NCBI GenBank assembly: GCA_029561145.1
Contig: JAKQJM010000091.1
Span: 1 to 64,000, forward strand
Length of the DNA stretch: 64,000 bases
From: Pseudomonadota bacterium
Lineage (GTDB): Bacteria; Pseudomonadota; Gammaproteobacteria; Xanthomonadales; Rhodanobacteraceae
Direction of reading: 5' to 3'
In this document: in pieces, positions 44,495 through 54,266 of the stretch
How the letters are laid out: every line of letters starts with the position of its first letter
Position numbering within the stretch: the first letter of the stretch is position 1
Notes under the pieces: generated by a model
Seen by the model: only the letters and a program-made list of their open reading frames with translations
Told to the model about the DNA's origin: nothing
Database searches by the model: none
Made by a program: the position numbers and the translations under genes

Positions 44495-46378
44495 TCAGGC
44501 CCAGGCTCCACGCAGTTCGCGTACCCGCTGTTCCAGCAAGGCGGCGCTGGCTTCCGTCGCGGAAACCGGCTCGCCGACCGCGAGGACGATGCGCGACCAG
44601 AACCGACGGGGCAGGCGCATGCGCCCGGGCGCGCTGTCGCGCCGACTGAATATGCTGCCCCAAAGCCCGCGTATCGCCATCGGGATGACCGGTACCTGGC
44701 GGCGCGCGAGGATGCGTTCAACGCCGGGCCGGAACGTGCCGATTTCGCCATCGGCGGTGAGGCCGCCTTCCGGATAGATGCAGACGATCTCGCCTTCGGC
44801 CAGGGCGCGATCGATTTCCTCGAACGCTTTTTCGAGCAGGGCCGGATCTTCCTTGCCCGACGCGATCGGAATCGCCTTGGCGGTGCGGAAGATGAAGCTC
44901 ATGACCGGAATGTTGAAGATCCTGTAGTACATGACGAAGCGCGAAGGCCGCCTGACGCTGCCGCCGACGATCAGCGCATCGAGGTAGCTGACATGGTTGC
45001 AGACAATCAGGGCCGGGCCTTGCTCGGGAATGTTGTCGAGCCCCTCGGTGCGGATCCGGTACAGCGTGTTGATCAGGATCCACGAGAGGAAACGCATCAG
45101 GAATTCGGGGACGAGGGTGTAGATGTAGATCGCCACCGCGGCGTTGAGCACGGCCACGCAAAGGAAGATCTGCGGAATGCTCAGGCCGAGCGTGGTCAGG
45201 CCGAGGCCGAGGCCCGCCGAGACGACCATGAACAATGCATTGAGGATGTTGTTGCCGGCGATCACGCGCGACAACTCGCTGCGCTCGGTGCGGCTCTGCA
45301 CGAGGGCGAACAGCGGCACGATGAAAAGACCGGCGAACAGACCGATCAGGATCAGGTCGATGACGATGTGCAGGCTGCCGGCGGCCATCAGGAACTGGCC
45401 CGCGCCGAGGCCATGCTCGCTGGCCAGGTGCGGGCGCGCGAAGTACAGGTCGACCGCAAACACGGTCATGCCGATCGAGCCGAACGGGACGAGGCCGATC
45501 TCGACCTTGTGACCCGACAGGCGTTCGCACAGCAACGAACCGATGCCGACGCCGACCGAGAACAGGGCCAGGGTGAGGTTGAGCACGCCCTCGCCACCAC
45601 CGAGGTAGGTCTGCGTGTAGGCGGGCAATTGCGCCGTGAATACGGTGCCGAAGAACCAGAACCACGAAATGCCGAGAATCGCGTTGAAGATCGTGCGGTC
45701 CTTGACCACGTAACGCATCACGCGCAGGGTTTCGCTGGCCGGGTTCCAGTTGAACTTGAGATCCGGTGCGGTTGCCGGGGCCGGTGGAATCGAGCGGGCG
45801 ACCAGATAGCCGATGACGGCGATGCCGACGACGAGTATCGACGCGGCAGTTTCCCCATAGCCCTCGATCGCGATGAGGGAGCCGCCCGCCATCATGCCGA
45901 TCAGCACGGCCATCGACGTGCCCATCTCGACCAGGCCGTTGCCGCCGACGAGTTCGTCGGGTTTCAACGCCTGCGGCAGGATCGCGTACTTGATCGGACC
46001 GAATACGGTCGAATGCAGGCCCATCAGGAAGAGCACGACGAACAGCAGCCATATCTGGTGCGCGTGGAAGGCATACGTGGCGAGCAGCATCGCGCCGATC
46101 TCGAACAGTTTCACGTAGCGGATCAGGCGCGTCTTCTCGAACTTCTCGGCAATCTGGCCTGCGCTCGCGGAGAACAGGAAGAACGGCAGGATGAAGATCG
46201 CTGGCGCGATCATCGAATAGAAACTGACCGCATCAATGTTGAAACCAAGATGGAAGCCGATCAGAACGACCATGCCCTGGCGGAACGCGTTGTCGTTGAA
46301 TGCGCCGAGTGCCTGGGTGGTGAAAAACGGGGCAAAGCGGCGCTTGCCGAGCAGGGTGAACTGGCTGTGGTCGGACAT
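44495..46378 (-). CDS. MFS lysophospholipid transporter-acyltransferase fusion
   Basis: A 627-residue two-domain protein. Residues 1-420 form a 12-helix MFS carrier (FAPFFTTQALGAFNDNAFRQG is the LplT-type start). Residues 430-627 form a PlsC-like acyltransferase with NHVSYLDA (the HX4D active site) and YPEGGLTADG. It likely flips lysophospholipids inward and re-acylates them, in the manner of LplT and Aas. The acyl-ACP synthetase domain of three-part Aas proteins is absent, so acyl donors must come from elsewhere. It is monocistronic and divergent from the RsbW-like gene. Confidence 0.9.
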   Translation of the reverse strand: MSDHSQFTLLGKRRFAPFFTTQALGAFNDNAFRQGMVVLIGFHLGFNIDAVSFYSMIAPAIFILPFFLFSASAGQIAEKFEKTRLIRYVKLFEIGAMLLATYAFHAHQIWLLFVVLFLMGLHSTVFGPIKYAILPQALKPDELVGGNGLVEMGTSMAVLIGMMAGGSLIAIEGYGETAASILVVGIAVIGYLVARSIPPAPATAPDLKFNWNPASETLRVMRYVVKDRTIFNAILGISWFWFFGTVFTAQLPAYTQTYLGGGEGVLNLTLALFSVGVGIGSLLCERLSGHKVEIGLVPFGSIGMTVFAVDLYFARPHLASEHGLGAGQFLMAAGSLHIVIDLILIGLFAGLFIVPLFALVQSRTERSELSRVIAGNNILNALFMVVSAGLGLGLTTLGLSIPQIFLCVAVLNAAVAIYIYTLVPEFLMRFLSWILINTLYRIRTEGLDNIPEQGPALIVCNHVSYLDALIVGGSVRRPSRFVMYYRIFNIPVMSFIFRTAKAIPIASGKEDPALLEKAFEEIDRALAEGEIVCIYPEGGLTADGEIGTFRPGVERILARRQVPVIPMAIRGLWGSIFSRRDSAPGRMRLPRRFWSRIVLAVGEPVSATEASAALLEQRVRELRGAWA

Positions 46379-46544
46379 GGGCTCGCTCGCGGAGTCGTTG
46401 CGCGCAATCTAGCAGACGCAACATTGGCCGGGTGGGTCGAGCGGACAATGGCGCCTGCTGCGGCCAGCGCAAACCGGCGGAATCGACAGGGTTTGCCAGC
46501 CGAGCCGGCTTCGTTCACGATTGACTGCGGGGAGGGATCAATGC

Positions 46545-46991
46545 ATGTCGGATTTGGTGACCGTCCGCCAGTGTCTGCCGGATAGCGTGCGTTGCTGGCG
46601 TTATGCCGTGGCGCGCGAGCGCTCCGCCGTCGGCGCCTTTGCCGATGCGATGGATGCCGATCTGGCGACTGCCGGTGTCGACGAGTCGGTGCGGCGTTCG
46701 CTCGCCACGGTGCTGGATGAATTGCTGGCCAACGTGATCATGCACGCGCAGGCTGCCAGCGGACCGGTGCATGTGCGTCTGCGCTGCGGGCAAGGCGAAC
46801 TGATCGCGCGCCTGCGTTACAGTGCTGCCGCGTTCGATCCGACCGCAATTGCCGTCGCCCATCTGCCGCAGACGATCGCTTCTGCCAGTATCGGTGGCGT
46901 TGGCATCGCCATGGTGCGCGCGATGACCCGTGAATTCGCCTATCAGTATCGGCGTGGCGAAAACCATCTGCGCGTGCGCCTGGCTTCGTAG
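46545..46991 (+). CDS. RsbW-like ATP-binding protein
   Basis: A 148-residue GHKL ATPase of the RsbW/SpoIIAB kind. The ATG at 46545 has GGGAGG upstream. The N-box is LDELLANVIMHA and the glycine box is GGVGIAMVRAM. Such proteins are anti-sigma factors or serine kinases, normally with an RsbV-type antagonist and sigma factor or SpoIIE phosphatase next door. None of these is here, so it is an orphan. It is convergent with purD, only 5 bp apart. Confidence 0.8.
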   Translation: MSDLVTVRQCLPDSVRCWRYAVARERSAVGAFADAMDADLATAGVDESVRRSLATVLDELLANVIMHAQAASGPVHVRLRCGQGELIARLRYSAAAFDPTAIAVAHLPQTIASASIGGVGIAMVRAMTREFAYQYRRGENHLRVRLAS

Positions 46992-46996
46992 CAGGG

Positions 46997-48277
46997 CTAC
47001 CCGCGATTCAGTGCGCGATGGCCGATATCGCGACGATGGAACGCGCCCTCGAAGCGGACCTTTTCGATCGCCGCATAGGCGCTGGCGCGTGCCGCAGCGA
47101 AATCATGGCCAAGCGCGCAGACCGTGAGGACACGTCCACCGGCGGTGACCGCCTTGCCGTCGACCAGGCGTGTACCGGAATGGAAAACGCGTACCGCGGG
47201 ATCTGAAATCTCGTCCAGGCCACTGATCGTGTCGCCACTGCGAACCTTGCCCGGATAACCCTTCGCTGCCATGACGACGCCGATCGCAGGTCGCGGGTCC
47301 CAGTGCACGTACATGTCGCGCAGTCGCCCGGCGAGGGCCGCCTCGATCAGTTCGACGAGGTCCGACTGCAGCCTGAGCATGATCGGCTGTGTTTCAGGAT
47401 CTCCGAAACGGACGTTGAACTCGATCACGCGCGGCGCTCCGCTGCGGTCGATCATCAGGCCCGCATAGAGAAACCCGATGAACGGCGCACCCTCGGCCGC
47501 CATGCCGGCGAGGGTCGGCCGGATCACTTCGTCCATGATCCGGCGATCGACGGCAGCACTGACCACTGGTGCCGGTGAGTAGGCGCCCATGCCGCCGGTA
47601 TTCGGTCCCGTGTCGGCTTCTCCGACGCGTTTGTGGTCCTGACTGGTTGCCATTGGCAACGCGTGCTGGCCATCGGAGATCACGATGTAGCTGGCTTCCT
47701 CGCCGTCGAGGAATTCCTCGATCACGACGCTCGCCGATGCCTCGCCAAATGCATGCGCGCCGAGCATGTCGTGCAATGCCTGTTCGGCGTCGCCGAGCGT
47801 CAACGCAACCACGACACCCTTGCCGGCGGCCAGGCCGTCGGCCTTGATCACGATCGGCACGCCGTGCTTGTGCACGTAGGCGAGGGCGGGCTTGAGTTCG
47901 GTGAACACCGCGTAGCGTGCGGTCGGGATATTGTGGCGGGCGAGAAACGCCTTCGCGTAAGCCTTGGATCCTTCAAGCTGGGCGGCGACCCGACGCGGTC
48001 CGAAGCAGGCGAGACCGGCGGCGCGGAAACGATCGACCACACCGAGCACGAGCGGCGTTTCGGGTCCGACCACGGTCAGGCCGACCGACTCCTCGCGCGC
48101 GAGCTTGAGCAGCCCGTCGATGTCGGTCGTGGCGATGTCGACGTTGCGCATGCGCGGTTCGCGCGCGGTGCCCGCATTGCCTGGTGCGACGATCACTTCG
48201 CTGACACGTCGGGACTGCGCGAGCTTCCAGGCAAGGGCATGTTCGCGACCGCCGCCGCCGATGACGAGGATTTTCAT
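46997..48277 (-). CDS. purD: Phosphoribosylamine-glycine ligase
   Basis: ATP-grasp enzyme that joins glycine to phosphoribosylamine, second step of purine synthesis. The 426 residues match the usual length. Landmarks: the start KILVIGGGGREHALAW, GVVGPETPL-like segment VGPETPLVLGVVD, and FNVRFGDPETQPIM near the active site. Downstream of purH but separated from it by a repeat element (48282-48402), it is probably read from the same operon. Confidence 0.96.
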   Translation of the reverse strand: MKILVIGGGGREHALAWKLAQSRRVSEVIVAPGNAGTAREPRMRNVDIATTDIDGLLKLAREESVGLTVVGPETPLVLGVVDRFRAAGLACFGPRRVAAQLEGSKAYAKAFLARHNIPTARYAVFTELKPALAYVHKHGVPIVIKADGLAAGKGVVVALTLGDAEQALHDMLGAHAFGEASASVVIEEFLDGEEASYIVISDGQHALPMATSQDHKRVGEADTGPNTGGMGAYSPAPVVSAAVDRRIMDEVIRPTLAGMAAEGAPFIGFLYAGLMIDRSGAPRVIEFNVRFGDPETQPIMLRLQSDLVELIEAALAGRLRDMYVHWDPRPAIGVVMAAKGYPGKVRSGDTISGLDEISDPAVRVFHSGTRLVDGKAVTAGGRVLTVCALGHDFAAARASAYAAIEKVRFEGAFHRRDIGHRALNRG

Positions 48278-48281
48278 TGTC

Positions 48282-48402
48282 GCGGGATTCGGGATTGGGG
48301 AATGGGGAATGGAAAATGGAGAATGGAGAACGCCAAGGCCTCATGTTCCATGCGGATGATCGCTTTCTTCTGACTCATCCCGATGCTCCATTCCCCATTC
48401 CG
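48282..48402. repeat. GGGATTCGGGATTGGGGAATGG-type dispersed repeat
   Basis: The left arm (48284-48329) is a run of GGGATT/GGGGAATGG words; the right arm (48376-48402) is its rough inverse (CCATTCCCCATTCCG). About 45 bp lie between. Similar elements occur at 53841-53870 and 62878-62994. It sits between purH and purD and would fold in the transcript. Confidence 0.75.
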
Positions 48403-48418
48403 ACGCCGGTGCGGCGCG

Positions 48419-49999
48419 TTAGTGTCGGAAATGCCGCACGCCGGTGAACACCATCGCCATGTTGTTCTCGTCGGCGGCGGCGATCACCTCGGCATCACGC
48501 ATCGAGCCGCCAGGCTGGATCACCGCGCGGATGCCTGCCTGCGCCGCGGTATCGATGCCGTCACGAAAAGGAAAAAACGCGTCCGAGGCCATGACACTGC
48601 CGGCGACCGCGAGCCCGGCGTCTTCGGCCTTGATCGTGGCGATGCGTGCGCTGATCACGCGACTGGTCTGGCCGGCGCCGATGCCGATCGTGCGACTTTC
48701 GCGCGCATACACGATCGCGTTCGATTTCACGTACATCGCGACATGCCAGGCGAACAGCAGGTCGCGCAGTTCCTCGGTATTCGGTACGCGCCTGGACACG
48801 ACCTTGAGGTCGGTCATCATCAACGTGTCGCGGTCGGAGTCCTGGGCGAGCAGGCCGCCGGCGATGCGCTTGTAGTCGATCGACTGGCCGGTGTGCCCGG
48901 GCCATTCGCCGGTGGCGAGGACGCGCACGTTCGGCTTCTTCGCGAACACTGCCAGTGCCGCTTCGTGGACTTCGGGTGCGATCACGACTTCGACGAACTG
49001 GCGCTCGAGGATGAGTTCCGCCGTGTCCTTGTCGAGGGCGTGGTTGAACGCGATGATGCCGCCGAATGCGGAGACCGGATCGCACGCGTAGGCATGCTCG
49101 TAGGCTTCGCGCGCGCTGGCACCCAGGGCTACCCCGCAGGGATTGGCGTGCTTGACGATGACGCAGGCCGGCGTGCGCTCGAACGCCTTGACGCATTCGA
49201 GGGCAGCATCGGCGTCGGCGATGTTGTTGTAGGAGAGTTCCTTGCCGGCGAGCACGTGTGCACGCGCGATCGTGCCGGCGCCAGCGCCGCGCTCGACATA
49301 CAGCGCAGCAGCCTGGTGCGGGTTCTCGCCATAGCGGAGCACCTGCTTGCGCTCGAATGCCAGATGCAGGCTTGGCGCAAACGGTTCGCTGGTTTCGCCC
49401 TCGCTGCGCGCGCCGAGCCAACCCGCGACGCGGCCGTCGTAGGCTGCCGTGTGCGCGAAGGCCTTGGCTGCCAGGCGTCTACGCAATTCGATCGACGTAC
49501 CGCCGTGGGCGAGTGCCTCGAGCACTTCGGCATAGTCGGCCGGATCGCTGACCACGATCACATGCTCGTGATTCTTCGCAGCCGCGCGCAGCATGGCCGG
49601 TCCGCCAATGTCGATGTTCTCGATGCCGTCTGCGAGGCTGCAATCGGGCCGGGCCGTTACCGAGTCGAAGGGATACAGATTGACGACCAGCAGATCGATC
49701 GCGTTGATGCCATGCTCGGCCATGACTGCGTCATCGACGCCGCGGCGGCCAAGCAGTCCGCCATGCACGACCGGGTGCAGGGTCTTGACGCGACCGCCCA
49801 TGATTTCCGGGAAACCGGTCAGCGCGCTGACTTCGGTCACCGGCAGATGGGCATCACGCAGGGTCTGGGCGGTTCCGCCGGTCGAGATAAGGTTGACACC
49901 GAGTGCGTCGAGGCCTCGGGCGAAGTCGAAAAGACCGGCCTTGTCTGACACGCTGAGCAGCGCGCGGCGCACGGGAACCAGGGTGGTATCAAACATCAT
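48419..49999 (-). CDS. purH: Bifunctional IMP cyclohydrolase / AICAR formyltransferase
   Basis: Carries out the last two steps of IMP synthesis. The 526 residues contain the N-terminal cyclohydrolase (about 1-200: [30 protein letters not shown]) and the AICAR transformylase (about 205-526: [20 protein letters not shown]). Two tandem ATG codons start it. A TATACT -10 (minus, 50028-50033) may act between fis and purH. The order fis-purH-purD is typical of xanthomonads. Confidence 0.96.
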   Translation of the reverse strand: MMFDTTLVPVRRALLSVSDKAGLFDFARGLDALGVNLISTGGTAQTLRDAHLPVTEVSALTGFPEIMGGRVKTLHPVVHGGLLGRRGVDDAVMAEHGINAIDLLVVNLYPFDSVTARPDCSLADGIENIDIGGPAMLRAAAKNHEHVIVVSDPADYAEVLEALAHGGTSIELRRRLAAKAFAHTAAYDGRVAGWLGARSEGETSEPFAPSLHLAFERKQVLRYGENPHQAAALYVERGAGAGTIARAHVLAGKELSYNNIADADAALECVKAFERTPACVIVKHANPCGVALGASAREAYEHAYACDPVSAFGGIIAFNHALDKDTAELILERQFVEVVIAPEVHEAALAVFAKKPNVRVLATGEWPGHTGQSIDYKRIAGGLLAQDSDRDTLMMTDLKVVSRRVPNTEELRDLLFAWHVAMYVKSNAIVYARESRTIGIGAGQTSRVISARIATIKAEDAGLAVAGSVMASDAFFPFRDGIDTAAQAGIRAVIQPGGSMRDAEVIAAADENNMAMVFTGVRHFRH

Positions 50000-50058
50000 T
50001 CATGCCGTAGGCCATGGGATGTCGCGCAGTATAGCGGCGCTGCGGCCACCCGGTCGGC

Positions 50059-50337
50059 TCAGCTGAGGCCGTATTGCTGCAGCTTCTTGCGCAGGGTTGC
50101 CCGGTTGATCCCCAGCGCGGCGGCGGCGCGGCTCTGGTTGCCGCCGTACCAGGCCATCACTTCGCGCAACAGCGGCATTTCGACCTCGCCAACGACCAGC
50201 GCATGCAGGCCCTCGGTTGGTTGCGAATCGACATCGGCGAGGTAGCGACGAACCGCGCGCGAGACGCATTCGCGCAATGCGGGTTGCAAGGCAGGATCGT
50301 GCGCGGCATCTGCGCGCAGCGGGCTAACGGCATTCAC
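50059..50337 (-). CDS. fis: DNA-binding protein Fis
   Basis: A nucleoid protein of 92 residues. The C-terminal helix-turn-helix is WYGGNQSRAAAALGINRATLRKKL (about 64-88), the best conserved part. The N-terminal half is less conserved but has the right length (E. coli Fis 98). Fis bends DNA and activates rRNA and tRNA promoters. It precedes purH. No dusB neighbour is present, unlike E. coli. Confidence 0.93.
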   Translation of the reverse strand: MNAVSPLRADAAHDPALQPALRECVSRAVRRYLADVDSQPTEGLHALVVGEVEMPLLREVMAWYGGNQSRAAAALGINRATLRKKLQQYGLS

Positions 50338-50411
50338 TGGAACAATCCCCGAAGCGTTGATTCTTGTCTGGACCCGCCGCGTGATGATGATCGTGCACGG
50401 GCGGGTCGGTG

Positions 50412-50440
50412 ATAGTAGCGCCGTCGCGTCCGCTTGATAA
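50412..50440 (-). promoter_or_regulatory. Candidate sigma-70 promoter of fis
   Basis: On the minus strand TTATCA (50435-50440) and TACTAT (50412-50417) are spaced by 17 bp, about 70 bp before the fis start. The match to consensus is 4 of 6 in the -35. Confidence 0.5.
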
Positions 50441-50487
50441 GTGCCAGGCGCGGTTGTGCGACTGCGGAAATCGGTTTCTGCGGTTAC

Positions 50488-51282
50488 TTATTCGAAATTG
50501 AATTCGAAGGCGACCGCATTCTTGCCAGGATCGGCCACCTCGAAGACCAGAGGCGCCGTGGCTTGCGCCGCGAGTCCCAGCGCCAGGACGCGTGGGTCGC
50601 TGACGTATTCGGCGGGTCTGAAACGACGCATGGCGATGCGCTGCTCGTCGAGATCGGACAGGGTGATCTCGACGGTCGGAAAGGCCTGCGCGAAATCGGC
50701 CGCGTTCTGCAGGGTGGCAGAAATGATCAAGGCGCCCGGCACCGACGGGTGCGGTCGAATGTCGCGCGAAGCAAGTTGCAACAGGCTGTCGTCGCGACGC
50801 AGCGGGAGTTGGCACGGCAAGGTTGAACAGGCGCGTTCCAGCCAGGGGCGCAAAGCCGAGTCGTTGATCCAGAGGGCGCGTTCGGCCCAGGCGATCTCGC
50901 CACCGAGCAGGAGGAGCAGGAACAGACTGCCGGCGATCCATCGGCCATTGCCGCGAGTGTGCGCACGGCGACGTGCCCGCGTGAACTGGGGAGGGCCGGC
51001 TGCACGATCATGCGCGCGGGGTCGTTCGTCCGGTTCAACGAACAACGAGCCCTGTGCGCTCCGTTTCGGCCGGAACACCGGCAATCCGAGTTGCGGCGGT
51101 GCCGACTGTTCGGGATGGCGTTCGAGCGTGCCGATCGGTTCGGCGGGCAGTTGTTCGCTGAGTGTCGGCAGGGCGTTGAAGATGGCATTGCAGTGCGAAC
51201 AGCGCACCGCGCCATGCGCCGCCGCAAGCTCGGCGCTGCCGAGCTTGAACACGGTCAGACATTCGGGACATTGCGTGTACAT
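50488..51282 (-). CDS. DUF3426 zinc-ribbon membrane protein
   Basis: A 264-residue protein. The N-terminus is an MJ0042-type zinc ribbon (CPEC...CSHC, residues 5-32). A charged linker, one membrane helix (about 112-130) and a C-terminal DUF3426 domain (about 140-264, VPGALIISATLQNAADFAQAFP) follow. It is usually encoded between prmA and fis in these bacteria; the function is unknown. Confidence 0.87.
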   Translation of the reverse strand: MYTQCPECLTVFKLGSAELAAAHGAVRCSHCNAIFNALPTLSEQLPAEPIGTLERHPEQSAPPQLGLPVFRPKRSAQGSLFVEPDERPRAHDRAAGPPQFTRARRRAHTRGNGRWIAGSLFLLLLLGGEIAWAERALWINDSALRPWLERACSTLPCQLPLRRDDSLLQLASRDIRPHPSVPGALIISATLQNAADFAQAFPTVEITLSDLDEQRIAMRRFRPAEYVSDPRVLALGLAAQATAPLVFEVADPGKNAVAFEFNFE

Positions 51283-51395
51283 GGCGGCGATTGTATCGGC
51301 AAATGTCCCGGCATCATCGGGAAGCCGGTCGCGAAGGCCCGCATCGCGCGGGCTTCAGGTCGACAACAGGAGGAACCGCGTGGCCCACGCCTGCC

Positions 51396-52292
51396 TCAGC
51401 GGCGGCGACCGTTGATGCGTATCCAGTCCTCGCGCCGCGTGACGACAAGCTCATCGAACCATCCGGCGTAGCGATCGAGCAATTCCTGTTGCTGGCCGTC
51501 GAGGATTCCCGACAAGGCGAGCAGGCCGCCGGGCCTGATGCGCATCGCGAACAGCGGCGCGAGGTCGTACAAGGGCCCGGCAAGGATGTTCGCCACGAGC
51601 AGATCGCAGGATTCAACGGAAGCCTGGTCGGGCAGCGCCAGCTCGATTCGATCCGCGACGCCGTTGCGTCCGGCATTGTCGCGACTCGCTTCGATGGCCT
51701 GCGGGTCGTTGTCGATGCCGGTGACGTGCGCTGCGCCGAGCAGGGCCGCGGCGATGGCAAGCACGCCCGATCCGCAGCCAAAGTCGATCACGGTCTTGCC
51801 TTGCAGATCGAGCTGGTCGAGCCATTCGAGACACAGGGCCGTGGTCGGGTGCGTGCCGGTACCGAAGGCGAGACCCGGATCGAGGCGCACGGTCACGATG
51901 CCCTCGTCTGCCGGTGGCTCGATGTTCCACGGATAGATCCACAAACGTCGTCCGAACTGCATCGGCTGGAACTGGTCCATCCAGACCCGCGTCCAGTCCT
52001 GGTCGGCGACTTCACGAAACTGGATCTGGGCAGGTTCGAGTTCGGGCAGCAACTCACCGAGCACATGGAGCAGCCCGCTGCGATCGACGCCGGCCTCGAA
52101 CAGGGCCGCGAGCACGATCGTCGACCATAGCGGCGTTTCGCCGACCGCAGGCTCGAGGATCGCTTGTTCGTTGCTGGTATCGGCTTCGGCATCGAGCAGG
52201 GTCACCGCCAACGCGCCGACATCCTCCAGCGCCGCTTCAACGGATTCCTGCTGGTCGGAGCGCAGGGTCAGGGAAAGTTCAAGCCAGGTCAT
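51396..52292 (-). CDS. prmA: Ribosomal protein L11 methyltransferase
   Basis: SAM-dependent enzyme that trimethylates several amino groups of L11. The 298 residues match the family. The start MTWLELSLTLRSDQQESVE is typical, the SAM motif is DFGCGSGVLAIAAALLGA, and the later NILAGPLYDLAPLFA is the product-side motif. It is part of the accC-prmA-DUF3426 run. Confidence 0.95.
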   Translation of the reverse strand: MTWLELSLTLRSDQQESVEAALEDVGALAVTLLDAEADTSNEQAILEPAVGETPLWSTIVLAALFEAGVDRSGLLHVLGELLPELEPAQIQFREVADQDWTRVWMDQFQPMQFGRRLWIYPWNIEPPADEGIVTVRLDPGLAFGTGTHPTTALCLEWLDQLDLQGKTVIDFGCGSGVLAIAAALLGAAHVTGIDNDPQAIEASRDNAGRNGVADRIELALPDQASVESCDLLVANILAGPLYDLAPLFAMRIRPGGLLALSGILDGQQQELLDRYAGWFDELVVTRREDWIRINGRRR

Positions 52293-52472
52293 AGATCACA
52301 GGACGGGACGGGAAAATGAAGGGCGCGCCGGCTCGCGCGGGATGGATTCGGGCACGGCGTCCCGGAGCATAGGGTTTCGCAATGCATGGCGCCACGCCCG
52401 ATGCGTGAGGAACCCCGCCGGCACGGGTGCCCGGGCCGATGCGATCAGCGGCATGACTCCCGGCCAGTGTTG

Positions 52473-53840
52473 CTAGCGGATTCCGAGCGCCTTGTCCTTG
52501 GCTTCTGCCATGCGCTTTTCGAGATAGTGGATGTTCATCCCGCCGGCCTGGAATCCGCCATCGGCCATGATTCGCATCTGCAGCGGGAGATTGGTCTTGA
52601 CGCCTTCGATGACGACTTCCGCCAGCGCCTGGCGCATGCGCGCGACGGCGGTCTCGCGATCGCGCCCGTGCACGATCAACTTGCCGATCATCGAATCGTA
52701 GTTTGGCGGAATCCGGTAGCCGTCATAGATGTGCGTATCGGTGCGCACGCCCGGGCCGCCCGCGGCGAGGAATCGCCTGACCGTGCCAGGGCTCGGCATG
52801 AACGTGTCGGGATCCTCGGCGTTGATGCGGCATTCGATCGAGTGGCCGGTGATGCGGATGTCTTCCTGGCGGATCGAGAGCTTTTCGCCTGCCGCGATCA
52901 GCAATTGTTCGCGGACCAGATCGATGCCCGTGATCATCTCGGTGACCGGGTGCTCGACCTGGATGCGCGTGTTCATTTCGATGAAGTAGAAGCGACCATC
53001 CTCGTAGAGGAACTCGAAGGTTCCGGCGCCACGGTAGTTGATGCGCAGGCAGGCTTCGACGCAGACCTTGCCGATCGCCTGGCGCTGCTCCTCGCTGATG
53101 CCGGGCGCGGGCGCTTCCTCGACGACCTTCTGGTGGCGTCGCTGCATCGAACAGTCGCGCTCGCCGAGGTGGATCGCGCTGCCCTGGCCATCGGCGAGCA
53201 CCTGGATCTCGACATGGCGCGGGTTCTCGAGGAACTTCTCCATGTAGACCTGATCGTTGCCGAATGCGGCCTTGGCTTCGGTCTTGGTCATCGAGATCGC
53301 ATTGCCGAGATGGGCTTCGGTGTGGACCACGCGCATGCCGCGTCCACCGCCACCGCCGGCGGCCTTGATGATGACCGGATAACCGATGTCGCGCGCGATC
53401 CGCGTGTTCTCGACGATGTCATCGCCGAGCGGCCCGCCCGATCCAGGGACGCACGGCACGCCGGCTTCCTTCATCGCGCGGATCGCCTGCACCTTGTCGC
53501 CCATCAGCCGGATCGTTTCGGCGCGCGGGCCGATGAAGATGAAGCCCGACTGTTCGACGCGCTCGGCAAAATCGGCATTCTCGGAAAGGAAGCCGTAGCC
53601 CGGATGGATGGCCTGCGCATCGGTCACCTCGGCCGCAGCGATGATCGCCGGCACATTGAGATAACTTTCCGCAGCCGGTGGTGGGCCGATGCAGACCGAT
53701 TCATCGGCCATGCCGACGTGCTTGAGATTGCGGTCGACGGTCGAATGCACGGCCACCGTCTTGATGCCGAGCACGTGGCAGGCGCGCAGGATGCGCAGCG
53801 CAATCTCGCCGCGGTTGGCGATGACGATTTTGTCTAGCAT
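52473..53840 (-). CDS. accC: Biotin carboxylase subunit of acetyl-CoA carboxylase
   Basis: ATP-grasp enzyme of 455 residues that carboxylates the biotin on AccB, the first step of fatty acid synthesis. The start [17 protein letters not shown] fixes the ATG at 53840; a longer frame enters repeat DNA. Motifs: [10 protein letters not shown] (ATP loop), [15 protein letters not shown] and [14 protein letters not shown]. In most proteobacteria accB and accC adjoin; here about 430 bp with a decayed gene lies between. Confidence 0.97.
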   Translation of the reverse strand: MLDKIVIANRGEIALRILRACHVLGIKTVAVHSTVDRNLKHVGMADESVCIGPPPAAESYLNVPAIIAAAEVTDAQAIHPGYGFLSENADFAERVEQSGFIFIGPRAETIRLMGDKVQAIRAMKEAGVPCVPGSGGPLGDDIVENTRIARDIGYPVIIKAAGGGGGRGMRVVHTEAHLGNAISMTKTEAKAAFGNDQVYMEKFLENPRHVEIQVLADGQGSAIHLGERDCSMQRRHQKVVEEAPAPGISEEQRQAIGKVCVEACLRINYRGAGTFEFLYEDGRFYFIEMNTRIQVEHPVTEMITGIDLVREQLLIAAGEKLSIRQEDIRITGHSIECRINAEDPDTFMPSPGTVRRFLAAGGPGVRTDTHIYDGYRIPPNYDSMIGKLIVHGRDRETAVARMRQALAEVVIEGVKTNLPLQMRIMADGGFQAGGMNIHYLEKRMAEAKDKALGIR

Positions 53841-53870
53841 GGGAGCGGGGAATGGAGAATGGGGAATGGG
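53841..53870. repeat. GGGGAATGG-type repeat before accC
   Basis: The plus strand reads GGGAGCGGGGAATGGAGAAT then GGGGAATGGG, the same words as at 48282. A shorter inverse (CCATTCCC) lies at 54252-54259, past the four-helix pseudogene, so the two may be the ends of one element. Confidence 0.6.
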
Positions 53871-53883
53871 TTTGAAGCCGGCA

Positions 53884-54240
53884 TCAGGTTTCTCCACGCT
53901 TTTTCAGGGCGTTCATCAGTGCGGTCAATCGGGCAAGAACCCGATCCAAAGGGGACGTCGATGTCGAGATTTGATCTCATATAGCCAAGCCGCGTCGCGA
54001 TTTGCAGTGGGGTAGCCATTTCATGGAGCGATCCGCGAGCAAAGGGAGAAAACATTGGTACTCGACCGTGAAACGTCGGGCGGCACTTTCGGCAATGTCC
54101 GGTGACATGCTGATCGCCGCTCGCCGGATCGCGTCGTCAATCCAGAACGCCGTTCTGCCGGAAACCACGCAGTCGCTGCGCAAACCATTTCCACAAGCCG
54201 CATCGCCTCCTGCCAGACTTCCAGTTATTCGTGAGCCCGA
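53884..54240 (-). pseudogene. Decayed four-helix-bundle protein gene (S23/IVS-type)
   Basis: Pieces of one protein lie in order in different minus-strand frames. HE-stop-LEVWQEAMRLVEMVCAATAWFP is read to about 54150, with TAA at 54225-54227. IRRAAISMSPDIAESAARR.TVEY is read near 54060-54140. ARGSLHEMATPLQIATRLGYM is read near 53975-54040. The end, [16 protein letters not shown], stops with TGA at 53884. Together they match the four-helix-bundle (23S-IVS/S23) protein family along its whole length. At least one stop and three frameshifts make it inactive. It interrupts accB-accC. Confidence 0.8.
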
Positions 54241-54266
54241 CTGAACGATTCACCATTCCCTGCACT

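Noticed and set aside
52386..53837. 483-codon plus-strand frame opposite accC
   Set aside because: Shadow of accC.
54002..54244. 80-codon plus-strand gene between accB and accC
   Set aside because: The minus strand of the same DNA shows the four-helix-bundle family along its length in broken frames, which explains the sequence better.
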